DNA of 37,445 bases, taken from positions 1 through 37,445 of IMG/VR virus record IMGVR_UViG_3300037245_000681; one strand, 5' to 3'. Source of the stretch: a virus. This document shows positions 5,911 to 12,540 of this stretch, one piece after another. The translations under genes were made by a program, and so were the position numbers. Each line of letters starts with the position of its first letter. The stretch's first letter is position 1. The notes beneath the pieces were generated by a model. It had not been told where the DNA came from. It did not search any database and saw only the letters and a program-made list of their open reading frames with translations.

Positions 5911-6150
5911 TTAACCTCTCGTAGTCGTAATCAATACGCCTTGATGCGTGGCTGTCATTGTATGCTTACCCTTAAACTGGCTAGATAAAATATCCGCTAT
6001 ATCTTCGTGGTGCTTTTCTTTAATCATCTTGCAGCTGGTAACGATATGCTCAACCATAATCTTTTTATCTGACTCAATAGTTAAGTTGTAAATAATTAGT
6101 TCGCCATCATTAGGGCATATCACTGGAAACTCGTAGTTGTACTTATTCAT
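5911..6150 (-). CDS. Possible tunnelling-fold (QueF/FolE-like) partner of DpdA, 79 aa
   Basis: It has CP near residue 12, a VE pair near 33, HHED near 48, and GVLITT near the end. This order (CP, VE, HED, Gly-rich strand) resembles the tunnelling-fold enzyme QueF, which acts on preQ0, but the spacing between VE and HED is about four residues shorter and the protein is small. The stop is one base before the dpdA-like start, so the two are co-translated. If the reading is right, it may tailor the deazaguanine base. It could equally be an unrelated small protein. The start lies in the 25-bp repeat. Confidence 0.35.
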   Translation of the reverse strand: MNKYNYEFPVICPNDGELIIYNLTIESDKKIMVEHIVTSCKMIKEKHHEDIADILSSQFKGKHTMTATHQGVLITTTRG

Positions 6151-6172
6151 TTTATAATCCCTTTGTTATTTA
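6148..6172. repeat. 25-bp direct repeat flanking the dpdA-like cassette, copy 2
   Basis: Identical to 5285-5309. It provides the start codon and ribosome binding site of the gene at 5911-6150. Confidence 0.85.
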
Positions 6173-6179
6173 CTGCTCT

Positions 6180-7562
6180 TTAGATTGGCATTCCGCGTTT
6201 TTGCGGTACTGGTTTTAATCTGTTTTCTTCTTCAAGTTGCATCATTCCGACTTGCGTTTCTGATAGCGGTATAAATGCTCCGTTAATCTTCTCCAAGTAA
6301 ACTGTTCCGTTGCCATCGCTATGACGGTCTTTAGCTATGATTAATTCAGTGACACCCTTGAGTAAAGTTTCAGGCTCTAACACTTCTTGACGATGCACAA
6401 ACATAATTAAATCTGCATCAGCCTCAATACAGCTTGAGTCTTTCAGGTTTGACATGTTAGGGCGCATTGGTGCTTTGTATCGGTTAGCTTGGCAACATAA
6501 AATAATAGGAACCTTAACCTCTTTCGCCAGCTCTTTTAAGTCGCGGGTAATGTTTCCGATCGCAATATCGTGACGGTCTGCTTTGCCTAATTTCATCAAG
6601 CCCAAGTAATCAATAAATATAGCTGATAGGTCAGGGTTTTTAGCTTTGTGACGTCTAACTTTAGCGCGTACTTGACCTACTGATTGTTTAGGTTGATCGG
6701 TAATATAAATTCCTGACTCTCTAAGGCTAGTTAATGCTACGTTAGTTCGTCCGAATGCCTCTGTATCAAGTCTTGCTGACCTTAAATTAGCCGCTGGTAT
6801 ATTGCCAACACCTGACACGAAACGCTCAAACAATTCAATTTCTGACATTTCCATACTAAAAAACATAACGTTCTTTTTCTGGTTAACACCGATGTTAGCC
6901 GCGAGAGTTTGACAGAATAAAGTCTTACCCATTGAAGGCGCACCAGCAACAATCACTAATGACTCTTCACCAATACCGTTAATTCTTTCGTCAAGTTGAT
7001 CGATACCAGTACACAATCCAGCGATTGCACCGCCCATTTTCATGCGTTCATCTAGTCTATCCAACCAATCACCCTCTACATCGCGGATATGGGCTAATTC
7101 TGCTCCTGACGAACTCACAGCGGCATCTTTAAGTGCATTATCTAGTTGTTCGATGATTTCCTCAGCAGGAACGTTTTGATTAACAAGATTACTAGCGTTA
7201 TTTAATATGGTTGCCAAGTTACGCAATTGAGCGCACTTTTTAACAATAGAAACGTAACCAGGTAAGTTGTAATGGCCGTTAGTTGCCTTGTTCATTTCAG
7301 CTAAATAAATGAATCCACCACAATCAGCGATAGTATTACTTTTTTCTAGTTCATCAGTAACCGTTATCAAGTCAGCGTGAATTTTATTTTCAGACATTAA
7401 TTTTATCGTTCTGAAAACTATCCTGTGAGACATACTATAAAAATCGTCATCAGATAAACTATCTAAAGTTTCACGGCAATTTGTATGCGTTGAGTCTTTC
7501 AGCAAAGCGCCAATTATTTGTTGCTCAACTTCTGTATTGTGAGCTGGTTCGTTAGTTGTCAT
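6180..7562 (-). CDS. dnaB: Replicative DNA helicase, DnaB family, 460 aa
   Basis: This is a full-length DnaB-type helicase. The N-terminal helical domain (NTEVEQQIIGALL) holds DnaG and loader contacts. The RecA-like domain has Walker A GAPSMGKT near residue 205, the MEMS motif after it, and a Walker B-like segment IFIDYLGLM near 316, followed by the ILCCQANR sensor region. It unwinds the phage fork as a hexamer. The start overlaps the upstream initiator gene by 11 bases and has GAGGGA five bases before it. No separate loader is recognised, so the upstream initiator may load it, as lambda O and P do together. Confidence 0.93.
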   Translation of the reverse strand: MTTNEPAHNTEVEQQIIGALLKDSTHTNCRETLDSLSDDDFYSMSHRIVFRTIKLMSENKIHADLITVTDELEKSNTIADCGGFIYLAEMNKATNGHYNLPGYVSIVKKCAQLRNLATILNNASNLVNQNVPAEEIIEQLDNALKDAAVSSSGAELAHIRDVEGDWLDRLDERMKMGGAIAGLCTGIDQLDERINGIGEESLVIVAGAPSMGKTLFCQTLAANIGVNQKKNVMFFSMEMSEIELFERFVSGVGNIPAANLRSARLDTEAFGRTNVALTSLRESGIYITDQPKQSVGQVRAKVRRHKAKNPDLSAIFIDYLGLMKLGKADRHDIAIGNITRDLKELAKEVKVPIILCCQANRYKAPMRPNMSNLKDSSCIEADADLIMFVHRQEVLEPETLLKGVTELIIAKDRHSDGNGTVYLEKINGAFIPLSETQVGMMQLEEENRLKPVPQKRGMPI

Positions 7563-8235
7563 AATTTCCCTCTACTACTTTTAATAAGTTATTTTTGTTT
7601 ACCAGGAAGTCAAAGGTAGCTGTAAAATCTGTTTTGCGCCCCATAAGAAAATCGATACCTGAAACATAATCAAAATATCTAACCCATGTTTCAATCTTGG
7701 TAAAGTCGTTATCTGTTTTTTCCATTTGCTTGATCGTTCCTTTAATCCAAGCTTTTCGCTTATCAGATAAAACCTTTACTTCACCTAACTCTGATAACTT
7801 CGAATTGAACTCATCAACGACAAGTTGATATAAGTCTTTATTAACATTGTTTTCATTCTTATCATTCTTGTTAGTTGCCCCTTGCTTGCCCTTGGCTTGC
7901 CCCTTGTTTGCCACTTCGCTTGCCTCGTCCTGATATAAATCATAGTTAACCATAGTAAAAACAGTATGTTGCGCCGTACTTATGCTTGCCACTTCGTTGG
8001 TCGATTTTAGACGTTTTATTGAAGTGCGAATATTTTTTATTGAGAGGTTAGTCTCGCTTGCAAGTGCCGATATTGAGGTTAATCGCTGCCCCCTTTTAAT
8101 GTCTATTCCTCGCCATTTATTGTCCTTGTGATTAGCAACGATCAACAAGTGAAGAAATACGCGAGTTGTATTTACATCGTTATACCACTCCCAATCTAAT
8201 AATTGGCGGTGGAGTTTAACCCAACCTGTACTCAT
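7552..8235 (-). CDS. Replication initiator, lambda O-like/DnaD-like, 227 aa
   Basis: The N-terminal 100 residues begin GWVKLHRQLLDWEWYND and form a winged-helix domain of the kind found in phage replisome organisers (TSISALASETNLSIKNIRTSIKRLKS is the HTH part). A hydrophilic Lys/Asn/Gly linker (about residues 103-135) follows, then a C-terminal helical domain that may contact the helicase. The linker DNA holds five 11-bp-phased repeats that may be the origin, as in lambda O. It overlaps the helicase gene by 11 bases. AAAGGA precedes the start. Confidence 0.75.
   Translation of the reverse strand: MSTGWVKLHRQLLDWEWYNDVNTTRVFLHLLIVANHKDNKWRGIDIKRGQRLTSISALASETNLSIKNIRTSIKRLKSTNEVASISTAQHTVFTMVNYDLYQDEASEVANKGQAKGKQGATNKNDKNENNVNKDLYQLVVDEFNSKLSELGEVKVLSDKRKAWIKGTIKQMEKTDNDFTKIETWVRYFDYVSGIDFLMGRKTDFTATFDFLVNKNNLLKVVEGNYDN
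7830..7924. other. Candidate replication origin with phased iterons inside the initiator gene
   Basis: The pentamer TTGCC begins at 7875, 7886, 7897, 7908 and 7920, a spacing of 11, 11, 11 and 12 bases, about one helix turn. A sixth copy with longer identity (TTGCCACTTCG, as at 7908) is at 7986. An AT-rich stretch (7830-7870) adjoins on the downstream side of the gene. The 11-base period is not a codon multiple, so it is not a by-product of a repeated peptide. Lambda has the same plan (iterons plus AT-rich region within O). Function is inferred. Confidence 0.5.
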
Positions 8236-8262
8236 GTTATAATTCCTTTGTTGCTATTAATT

Positions 8263-8287
8263 AAACGCTTTTGGACGGGCGTTTTTT
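8263..8287 (+). terminator. Hairpin with T run (plus strand)
   Basis: AAACGC (8263-8268) pairs with GCGTTT (8279-8284) and is followed by Ts on the plus strand. No rightward gene reads into it. On the minus strand the hairpin lies between the 65-residue gene and the initiator gene and could attenuate transcription or give an RNA end. Confidence 0.4.
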
Positions 8288-8295
8288 TATGCCTG

Positions 8296-8493
8296 TTATT
8301 TAGACCGAGCATCATTAATAAGAACCAAGCCAATAGCCTTATCAACATCTCTTGCAGCCATAGCATTAATTTGATTTAAACCTAAGCGCATAGCTGCCCT
8401 AGCTACCTTGCTCATATCAGAATCTACCACAGCAGCAGTATCTTTAATTTTTAACGCTTGAGTGTCGCTGAATTGTATACCTAACATTTTCAT
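8296..8493 (-). CDS. Small ribbon-helix-helix-like protein, 65 aa
   Basis: The protein starts MKMLGIQFSDTQALKIKDTA and has the helix SKVARAAMRLGLNQINAMA, whose pattern (Ser start, Ala/Arg faces, Gly before a hydrophobic pair) resembles the second helix of ribbon-helix-helix regulators. It is the first gene of the leftward replication operon, next to divergent promoters containing a palindrome. It may be a second autoregulator. TAGGA precedes the ATG. The family assignment is weak. Confidence 0.5.
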   Translation of the reverse strand: MKMLGIQFSDTQALKIKDTAAVVDSDMSKVARAAMRLGLNQINAMAARDVDKAIGLVLINDARSK

Positions 8494-8524
8494 ATTTTTA
8501 TTTCCTATTCGTAAATGACGAGTG

Positions 8525-8554
8525 AAGTATTACATATACGTATAAAACAGTAAA
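8525..8554 (-). promoter_or_regulatory. Leftward replication-operon promoter with palindromic spacer
   Basis: The minus-strand boxes are TTTACT (8549-8554) and TAATAC (8527-8532) with a 16-base spacer. The spacer contains the 10-bp palindrome TATACGTATA (8535-8544). AAGTATTA (8525-8532), the same half-site as the operator at 3000-3040, covers the -10 box. The site therefore looks repressible. Confidence 0.5.
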
Positions 8555-8588
8555 GTATTTTATATAGAAAATTATATAATCTTTTATA

Positions 8589-8617
8589 TTGACACATTAA
8601 ACAAGCCTTGCTATATT
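8589..8617 (+). promoter_or_regulatory. Consensus rightward promoter of the middle operon
   Basis: TTGACA (8589-8594), a 17-base spacer and TATATT (8612-8617) form one of the best sigma-70 matches in the window. It drives the rightward operon 8659-12535, with an untranslated leader of about 35 bases. Confidence 0.85.
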
Positions 8618-8658
8618 TGTTGCAGATAAACAAACCCCACAAACTAAAAGAGAGATGT

Positions 8659-9309
8659 ATGACTGATTCAAAAGATAACACTGGCTACCGTAACACTGGC
8701 AACTGTAACACTGGCAACCGTAACACTGGCAACTGGAACACTGGCTACCGTAACACTGGCAACCGTAACACTGGCAACTGTAACACTGGCAACTGTAACA
8801 CTGGCGACTGGAACACTGGCAACCGTAACACTGGCAACTGGAACACTGGCGACTGGAACACTGGCAACCGTAACACTGGCAACTGGAACACTGGCGACTG
8901 GAACACTGGCTATTTCAATACAGAGACACCAAATCAAGTTAACGTTTTTGATGTATTAACAAGTAGAGCTGATTGGATTGACTGCGACAAGCCAGAGTTT
9001 ATTTATTTTAATTTAACTGTTTGGGTTTCTATGTCGGATATGACACAACTGGAAAAAGACGAAAACCCAACCTACGAAATCACCAAAGGATATCTAAAAA
9101 AACTAGATTACAAAGAAGCATTTCAGGCATCTTACAATAAGGCTAACAAAGACGACCGCAAGAAGGCTTTTAATTTGCCTAACTTTAACGCTGAAAAATT
9201 CCTTGAGATTAGCGGTATTGATGTTCGCGTTGACACTGAGCAAGAATCTAAAAAGAAAGCGTTAATAGCTAAAGCTCATGAGCTACTAGAGCAAGCTAAA
9301 AACACGTAA
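8659..9309 (+). CDS. Pentapeptide (NTGxx) repeat protein with conserved phage C-terminal domain, 216 aa
   Basis: After six residues come 16 uninterrupted NTG-x-x repeats (residues 7-86). Position 4 is N, D or Y and position 5 is R, C, W or F, like the NxGxx class of pentapeptide repeats that build a beta solenoid. Residues 90-216 form a separate domain (FIYFNLTVWVSMSDM, YLKKLDYKEAF, LPNFNAEKF, ISGIDVR) that I recall from other phage proteins, where it is also of unknown function. The ATG at 8659 follows AGAGAG. It is the first gene after the consensus promoter, so it is highly expressed. Confidence 0.75.
   Translation: MTDSKDNTGYRNTGNCNTGNRNTGNWNTGYRNTGNRNTGNCNTGNCNTGDWNTGNRNTGNWNTGDWNTGNRNTGNWNTGDWNTGYFNTETPNQVNVFDVLTSRADWIDCDKPEFIYFNLTVWVSMSDMTQLEKDENPTYEITKGYLKKLDYKEAFQASYNKANKDDRKKAFNLPNFNAEKFLEISGIDVRVDTEQESKKKALIAKAHELLEQAKNT
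8677..8916 (+). repeat. Tandem array of sixteen 15-bp repeats
   Basis: Sixteen copies of a 15-bp unit with invariant AACACTGGC and a variable last six bases. Variation is confined to the first base of codon 4 (AAC, GAC, TAC) and to codon 5 (CGT, TGT, TGG, and TTC in the last unit). Units 10-15 repeat a 45-bp triplet (NR, NW, DW) twice, showing recent block duplication. Confidence 0.9.
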
Positions 9310-9343
9310 CCCTTAACGTGTATCTGTCAATAATGGCAGATAC
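9302..9343 (+). other. Two consecutive intergenic hairpins
   Basis: ACACGT (9302-9307) pairs with ACGTGT (9316-9321), and GTATCTG (9320-9326) pairs with CAGATAC (9337-9343). The arms overlap by two bases, so the two structures partly exclude each other. There is no T run, so this is not a terminator. It could set processing or stability between the abundant first gene and the rest of the operon. Confidence 0.4.
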
Positions 9344-9364
9344 TCAACTAACGAGAGAATGAAT

Positions 9365-9673
9365 ATGGAATATTGGAGTGACTGTATAGAAGAAGCTTTT
9401 TGTGATGCTGAAATAACAGCGACTAAAGAGCAAATTGCAACCGTGGTTTCGTGGGTTGATGGTGCACATGAAAATTACGGCATGGCTAGCGGTAGTGAGA
9501 ACATACCTAATCCGATGAACGCTGAAGTTGACGAACTCAAAAGAAAAATCGAAAGTCTTAAGTCTGCACATGAACGCCAGCTTAATGGAGTAGCTAAAGG
9601 TGTGTCGCAAAGACGTAATGTCAGTGCAAATGATGTTTGCATTGATGAAGACGGACTTGTTACATATAAATAA
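9365..9673 (+). CDS. Hypothetical protein, 102 aa
   Basis: The ATG at 9365 is preferred over one at 9359 because GAGAG then lies seven bases upstream rather than against the start codon. The protein is acidic, with a helical N-terminal part (SDCIEEAFCDAEI) and a likely coiled coil (AEVDELKRKIESLKSAHERQLNG). No family is recognised. Confidence 0.55.
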   Translation: MEYWSDCIEEAFCDAEITATKEQIATVVSWVDGAHENYGMASGSENIPNPMNAEVDELKRKIESLKSAHERQLNGVAKGVSQRRNVSANDVCIDEDGLVTYK

Positions 9674-9724
9674 ACCCACACGGGGCAGCTAATACCCCAC
9701 TAACAGCAGTAACGGAGAGAGAAT

Positions 9725-9895
9725 ATGAATAACCAAGGGTATTGTCCAACAGGCGCAAAGTGTAGAACATGCGTATTTAAAATGCGTGATTGCGATAGCT
9801 TGCCATTCCATAAAATGAAAGTGGTTGAGCGCTGTAAAGTGAGTTTAATTAAAATGGTTGATTGTAGCGAGTACATTGAGAAGTCAGCTAACTAA
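9725..9895 (+). CDS. Cysteine-rich small protein, 56 aa
   Basis: It has six cysteines in 56 residues (CPTGAKCRTC near the start, then three more), suggesting metal binding. Function is unknown. The GGAGAGAG ribosome binding site and ATG follow the pattern used throughout this operon. It was identified from codons and ribosome binding site alone. Confidence 0.5.
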   Translation: MNNQGYCPTGAKCRTCVFKMRDCDSLPFHKMKVVERCKVSLIKMVDCSEYIEKSAN

Positions 9896-9923
9896 CAGCG
9901 CTAAGCGCATAAGGGTAGAGAGA

Positions 9924-10133
9924 ATGAGTGAATACAAAAACGGGCTTTATACTTACTTACCTAGTAAAGATGTCGAGGAACAAATGAGTGCGATTTCTTT
10001 ACCACAAGTAATAGAAATAATCGAAGGTGAGGTTTGGTTAACAGGTGTAAGTCAGTCATTTGATGTTGATTATGTTGATGCGCTTGGCGCTATCGGTAAA
10101 ATGGTTATGAGTCAAGAAGGGGTTATATCATGA
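9924..10133 (+). CDS. Hypothetical acidic protein, 69 aa
   Basis: The start at 9924 (MSEYKNGLYTYLPS) is chosen over an upstream ATG at 9858, which lies inside the preceding gene, because GTAGAGAGA precedes it. It is a small acidic protein of unknown function. The end overlaps the next gene by four bases (ATGA). Confidence 0.55.
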   Translation: MSEYKNGLYTYLPSKDVEEQMSAISLPQVIEIIEGEVWLTGVSQSFDVDYVDALGAIGKMVMSQEGVIS

Positions 10134-10447
10134 ATATATTAGATTTAGCGGGTATTAGAGCTATTCAAGCGGATAAAATAGTATTGAAGCGCAAAAAGGT
10201 TAAGGTTGTGGCTCCTAGACGTCAAACTAGACCAGCGAAAAAGACTCTTGATGCGTTTGTATCAGCATTAAAGCAGAATGGCCCGTTATCGCGTGAGACT
10301 ATCCAGTTGATGATGTGTGTGACTAAGCCGTTTATATTTGTATGTGCTAAGTATTTAGAAGAAGACGACATTATCATGCGTAGACATCCTGATGGTAAAG
10401 GGCCAGGAAAGCCGGTTTTCTTTTCGTTAGTAGGGGATAAAGTCTAA
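10130..10447 (+). CDS. Winged-helix DNA-binding protein, 105 aa
   Basis: A very basic N-terminal stretch (KRKKVKVVAPRRQTRPAKK, residues 20-38) precedes a compact domain with the pattern LDAFVSALKQNGPLSRETIQLMMCVTKPFIFVCAKYLEEDDIIMRR and a wing (GPGKPVFFSL). This is the layout of a winged-helix domain. It may be a middle-to-late transcription regulator. It overlaps both neighbours by one to four bases. Confidence 0.55.
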   Translation: MNILDLAGIRAIQADKIVLKRKKVKVVAPRRQTRPAKKTLDAFVSALKQNGPLSRETIQLMMCVTKPFIFVCAKYLEEDDIIMRRHPDGKGPGKPVFFSLVGDKV

Positions 10448-10749
10448 TGTTTGCTTATAGGGAATTAAGATTAATTAAGCCTATCGGCTCTGTTGATGAT
10501 TGGGAGTCGGGCTTTGGATATGATGATTCGGCAGTAAAAAAAGGTAAGGTAATAAAGCAAGCTATATGGGATATATTAAACAAGCTATCCCCTTTATCTG
10601 CTGCTGACATTCATAAATACACAGGAGCAAGCAAAGGCTCCATACAAAGATACCTTAAATCTTTACATGGTGATAAGTTGATCGCACTACATAGGGTACA
10701 AGTAAATCCATCATCACGACCAACGCATTTTTATACTAAGGTGGCATAA
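10447..10749 (+). CDS. Helix-turn-helix protein, 100 aa
   Basis: The second half reads AIWDILNKLSPLSAADIHKYTGASKGSIQRYLKSLHGDKLIALHR, a classical winged-helix arrangement, followed by a short wing (RPTHFYTKV). The preceding gene has the same architecture, so the two may be old paralogues. A DNA-binding role is likely and the target is unknown. Confidence 0.6.
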   Translation: MFAYRELRLIKPIGSVDDWESGFGYDDSAVKKGKVIKQAIWDILNKLSPLSAADIHKYTGASKGSIQRYLKSLHGDKLIALHRVQVNPSSRPTHFYTKVA

Positions 10750-10913
10750 TGTTAACACTTAGACAGGCGAACGCTCACAATGAAGAGGTATCACAGTTGC
10801 GAGCTGAAATTAAACGTATAAAAAGGGAGTGCGCAAAAGAGCTAGCTAATTCACTGCGGAACTTGAACCGGTATAAAAAGAAAAACTTACTATTACAGGC
10901 GCAATTATTATGA
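10749..10913 (+). CDS. Basic coiled-coil protein, 54 aa
   Basis: A short, strongly basic helical protein (VSQLRAEIKRIKRECAKELANSLRNL, then RYKKKN) with leucine spacing of a coiled coil. Its start shares one base with the previous stop and its end overlaps the next start (ATGA), which supports expression. No function is recognised. Confidence 0.5.
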   Translation: MLTLRQANAHNEEVSQLRAEIKRIKRECAKELANSLRNLNRYKKKNLLLQAQLL

Positions 10914-11050
10914 AAGATAAATCACAAATACACGGCGAGTCTAACACACCTTTATATCTCGCTATTTCAATCATATTTAATATAGCGCTGGTTTTTATTG
11001 TTTTTGTTATGCCTGTTATTTCTAAAGGGGTAGTGTTATGGGGGAGTTAA
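10910..11050 (+). CDS. Single-pass membrane protein, 46 aa
   Basis: A polar N-terminus precedes a hydrophobic segment at about residues 16-37 (LAISIIFNIALVFIVFVMPV). It overlaps the preceding gene by four bases and the following gene by 13, so it is embedded in the operon. Function is unknown. Confidence 0.5.
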   Translation: MKDKSQIHGESNTPLYLAISIIFNIALVFIVFVMPVISKGVVLWGS

Positions 11051-11274
11051 CTATATTTGACAAATTTTACATGTGCACCAAGTCGAAAAAATCTAAAGGT
11101 TTGCATATTATAGATTGCCGTCTTGGTTTGTGGGGTGTTTCAGCGCCAACAATAGAGAAAGCGGTTGTCGAGGCTAGGCATTACTTCCTTCAGTGCTTAA
11201 GTGATGGTGAGTATAGTTCGATAATTGGCGTTAAAGGCGTAGTTGATACGTTTTTAGCTAACGAGCGTAAATAG
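11038..11274 (+). CDS. Hypothetical protein, 78 aa
   Basis: An alpha/beta small protein with the pattern GLHIIDCRLGLWGVSAPTIEKAVVEARHYF. No family is recognised. AAAGGGG precedes the ATG, and the stop codon (TAG) overlaps the GTG start of the next gene. Confidence 0.55.
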   Translation: MGELTIFDKFYMCTKSKKSKGLHIIDCRLGLWGVSAPTIEKAVVEARHYFLQCLSDGEYSSIIGVKGVVDTFLANERK

Positions 11275-11726
11275 TGATTAAGGATTTACTAGTTAAGCTA
11301 TCTACTTTGTCAGAAGGAAAGAAAGCGCTTGAGGGTTTATTTGAAGAGGACTCAGGCGCTCAGTTTTGGCTTACAGCAGTAAAGCGAGGTAATAAGCGCA
11401 GCACTACAGCTAACGCGCAACAGCATCTTTGGTACGCGCAAATAGCAAAGCATTATGGCGACCGTACAGCGTTGGAAGTTAAATCATACTGCAAGGCGCT
11501 ACTTGGCTTACCGATACTGGTTAACAGCGATGTGCACGGTGATAAGATAGATTTCTTATTAAATAAATTAGATTATTACCGTCACTCTTATGAAAATAGA
11601 CTAAAGTTAATTCACTGCTTAGAGGTGACTAGCTTATTTAGCACGGCAGAATCTAAAGAGTATATGGAAAACATGATTTTCCACTTTGCTGATTTAGGTG
11701 TAACTATAAAATTCAAGGATAAATAA
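11274..11726 (+). CDS. NinB-like recombination protein, 150 aa
   Basis: The central part, NAQQHLWYAQIAKHYGD followed by a helical stretch, resembles the region of NinB-related proteins where a helix with an NxxxW-like face is followed by CK-containing helices. The C-terminal STAESKEYMENMIFHFADLGVTI fits their closing motif (Ser/Thr then a helix ending in GI/GV). NinB acts with single-stranded DNA in phage recombination. The company of DUF1364-like and RusA genes, as in lambdoid nin regions, supports this. It starts at GTG. Confidence 0.5.
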   Translation: MIKDLLVKLSTLSEGKKALEGLFEEDSGAQFWLTAVKRGNKRSTTANAQQHLWYAQIAKHYGDRTALEVKSYCKALLGLPILVNSDVHGDKIDFLLNKLDYYRHSYENRLKLIHCLEVTSLFSTAESKEYMENMIFHFADLGVTIKFKDK

Positions 11727-11728
11727 TT

Positions 11729-11842
11729 ATGATTAAATCATTCCCGATACATCTGCATATAAACTATTGGTGTTTAGCTTGCTGGGGTGTAGGTGCTGCG
11801 ATTGCGGCTAGTAATTGGTATTCGATAGTATGGTTTTATTGA
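11729..11842 (+). CDS. Single-pass membrane peptide, 37 aa
   Basis: The 37-residue peptide has a hydrophobic, Trp/Ala-rich segment (YWCLACWGVGAAIAA) that could cross the membrane. It lies in the two-gene gap without its own strong ribosome binding site, so expression is less certain than for its neighbours. Confidence 0.35.
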   Translation: MIKSFPIHLHINYWCLACWGVGAAIAASNWYSIVWFY

Positions 11843-11843
11843 T

Positions 11844-12134
11844 ATGGCTAAAAGTAAAATAAGACAGTCAGCAAGGGATGAAGATTGTTCATTGCGACTT
11901 GGTATGTGTTCAGGTAATGAAACTGTGATACTCGCTCACATTGGCAGGAATCGCGGCATGGGTATTAAGTGTGGTGATAATATGGCGGTATATGCTTGCT
12001 CAAATTGTCATGACTTAATTGACGGGAGGGTTGATAATCCGCATCTTGATCTAGATTTAGAGTACGAAAAACTTCGCGCCCTTGAAGAGACTCAGGGTAA
12101 ATTAATTAGCAAAGGTTTAATGGTGATCAAATGA
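11844..12134 (+). CDS. DUF1364-like putative nuclease, 96 aa
   Basis: The sequence follows the DUF1364 pattern: RDEDCSLRLGMCSGN, then VILAHIG, then GMGIKCGD and ACSNCHDLIDGR. Conserved His and Cys residues form an HNH-like zinc site. Members sit beside NinG/RusA genes in lambdoid phages and are thought to act in recombination. The end overlaps the RusA gene by four bases. Confidence 0.75.
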   Translation: MAKSKIRQSARDEDCSLRLGMCSGNETVILAHIGRNRGMGIKCGDNMAVYACSNCHDLIDGRVDNPHLDLDLEYEKLRALEETQGKLISKGLMVIK

Positions 12135-12535
12135 GTTATAAATTTATATTGCCTATTTACGGTGTAGCCAAACCAACAAAGGCCGCTAAAAACCCACCTA
12201 TCAACGTTGGTTGGTATAGGAATGTACATTATCGAGGTAGTAACGATGCTAAGATTAAATTTAAAAAGATGATTCAGGAGCAGCTTGACCAATTCGATAA
12301 AATAGAAACGCCGATTAAAATCAAATACACCTATTACGCGCAAATGAATAACTCGCCAGACTTAGATAATTTTGTCGGCACCGTTAAAAAGTTCTTTCAA
12401 GATGCGTTAGTAGAAAGCGGATTAATCGAAGAGGACAATATTAAATTTATAGTTGCCAGTTCAGAAAGTTATGGCGGCATAGATAAAGAAAACCCCAGAG
12501 TTGAAGCTGAGGTTATCTGTATAAGTCGAAGTTAA
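12131..12535 (+). CDS. rusA: RusA-type Holliday junction resolvase, 134 aa
   Basis: The core motif PDLDNFVGTVKKFFQDAL near residue 75 and EEDNIKFI about 20 residues later carry the acidic residues that bind magnesium in RusA. The length is typical (RusA is 120 residues). It resolves four-way junctions left by phage recombination, working with the Rad52-like annealing protein and the NinB-like protein. It is the last gene of the rightward middle operon. Confidence 0.85.
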   Translation: MSYKFILPIYGVAKPTKAAKNPPINVGWYRNVHYRGSNDAKIKFKKMIQEQLDQFDKIETPIKIKYTYYAQMNNSPDLDNFVGTVKKFFQDALVESGLIEEDNIKFIVASSESYGGIDKENPRVEAEVICISRS

Positions 12536-12540
12536 AACAA

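Noticed and set aside
8677-8916. Variable repeat codons suggested a diversity-generating retroelement target
   Set aside because: No reverse transcriptase gene or template repeat is present, and codon 5 changes (CGT, TGT, TGG) are not adenine-specific. Slippage and block duplication explain the array.
8677-8916. CRISPR-like array
   Set aside because: The repeats are contiguous, without unique spacers of constant length, and encode a peptide repeat.
8668-8937. Minus-strand frame of repeated ASVPV/ASVTV residues opposite the pentapeptide array
   Set aside because: It is the mirror of a 15-bp tandem repeat, has no ribosome binding site and lies antisense to a clear gene.
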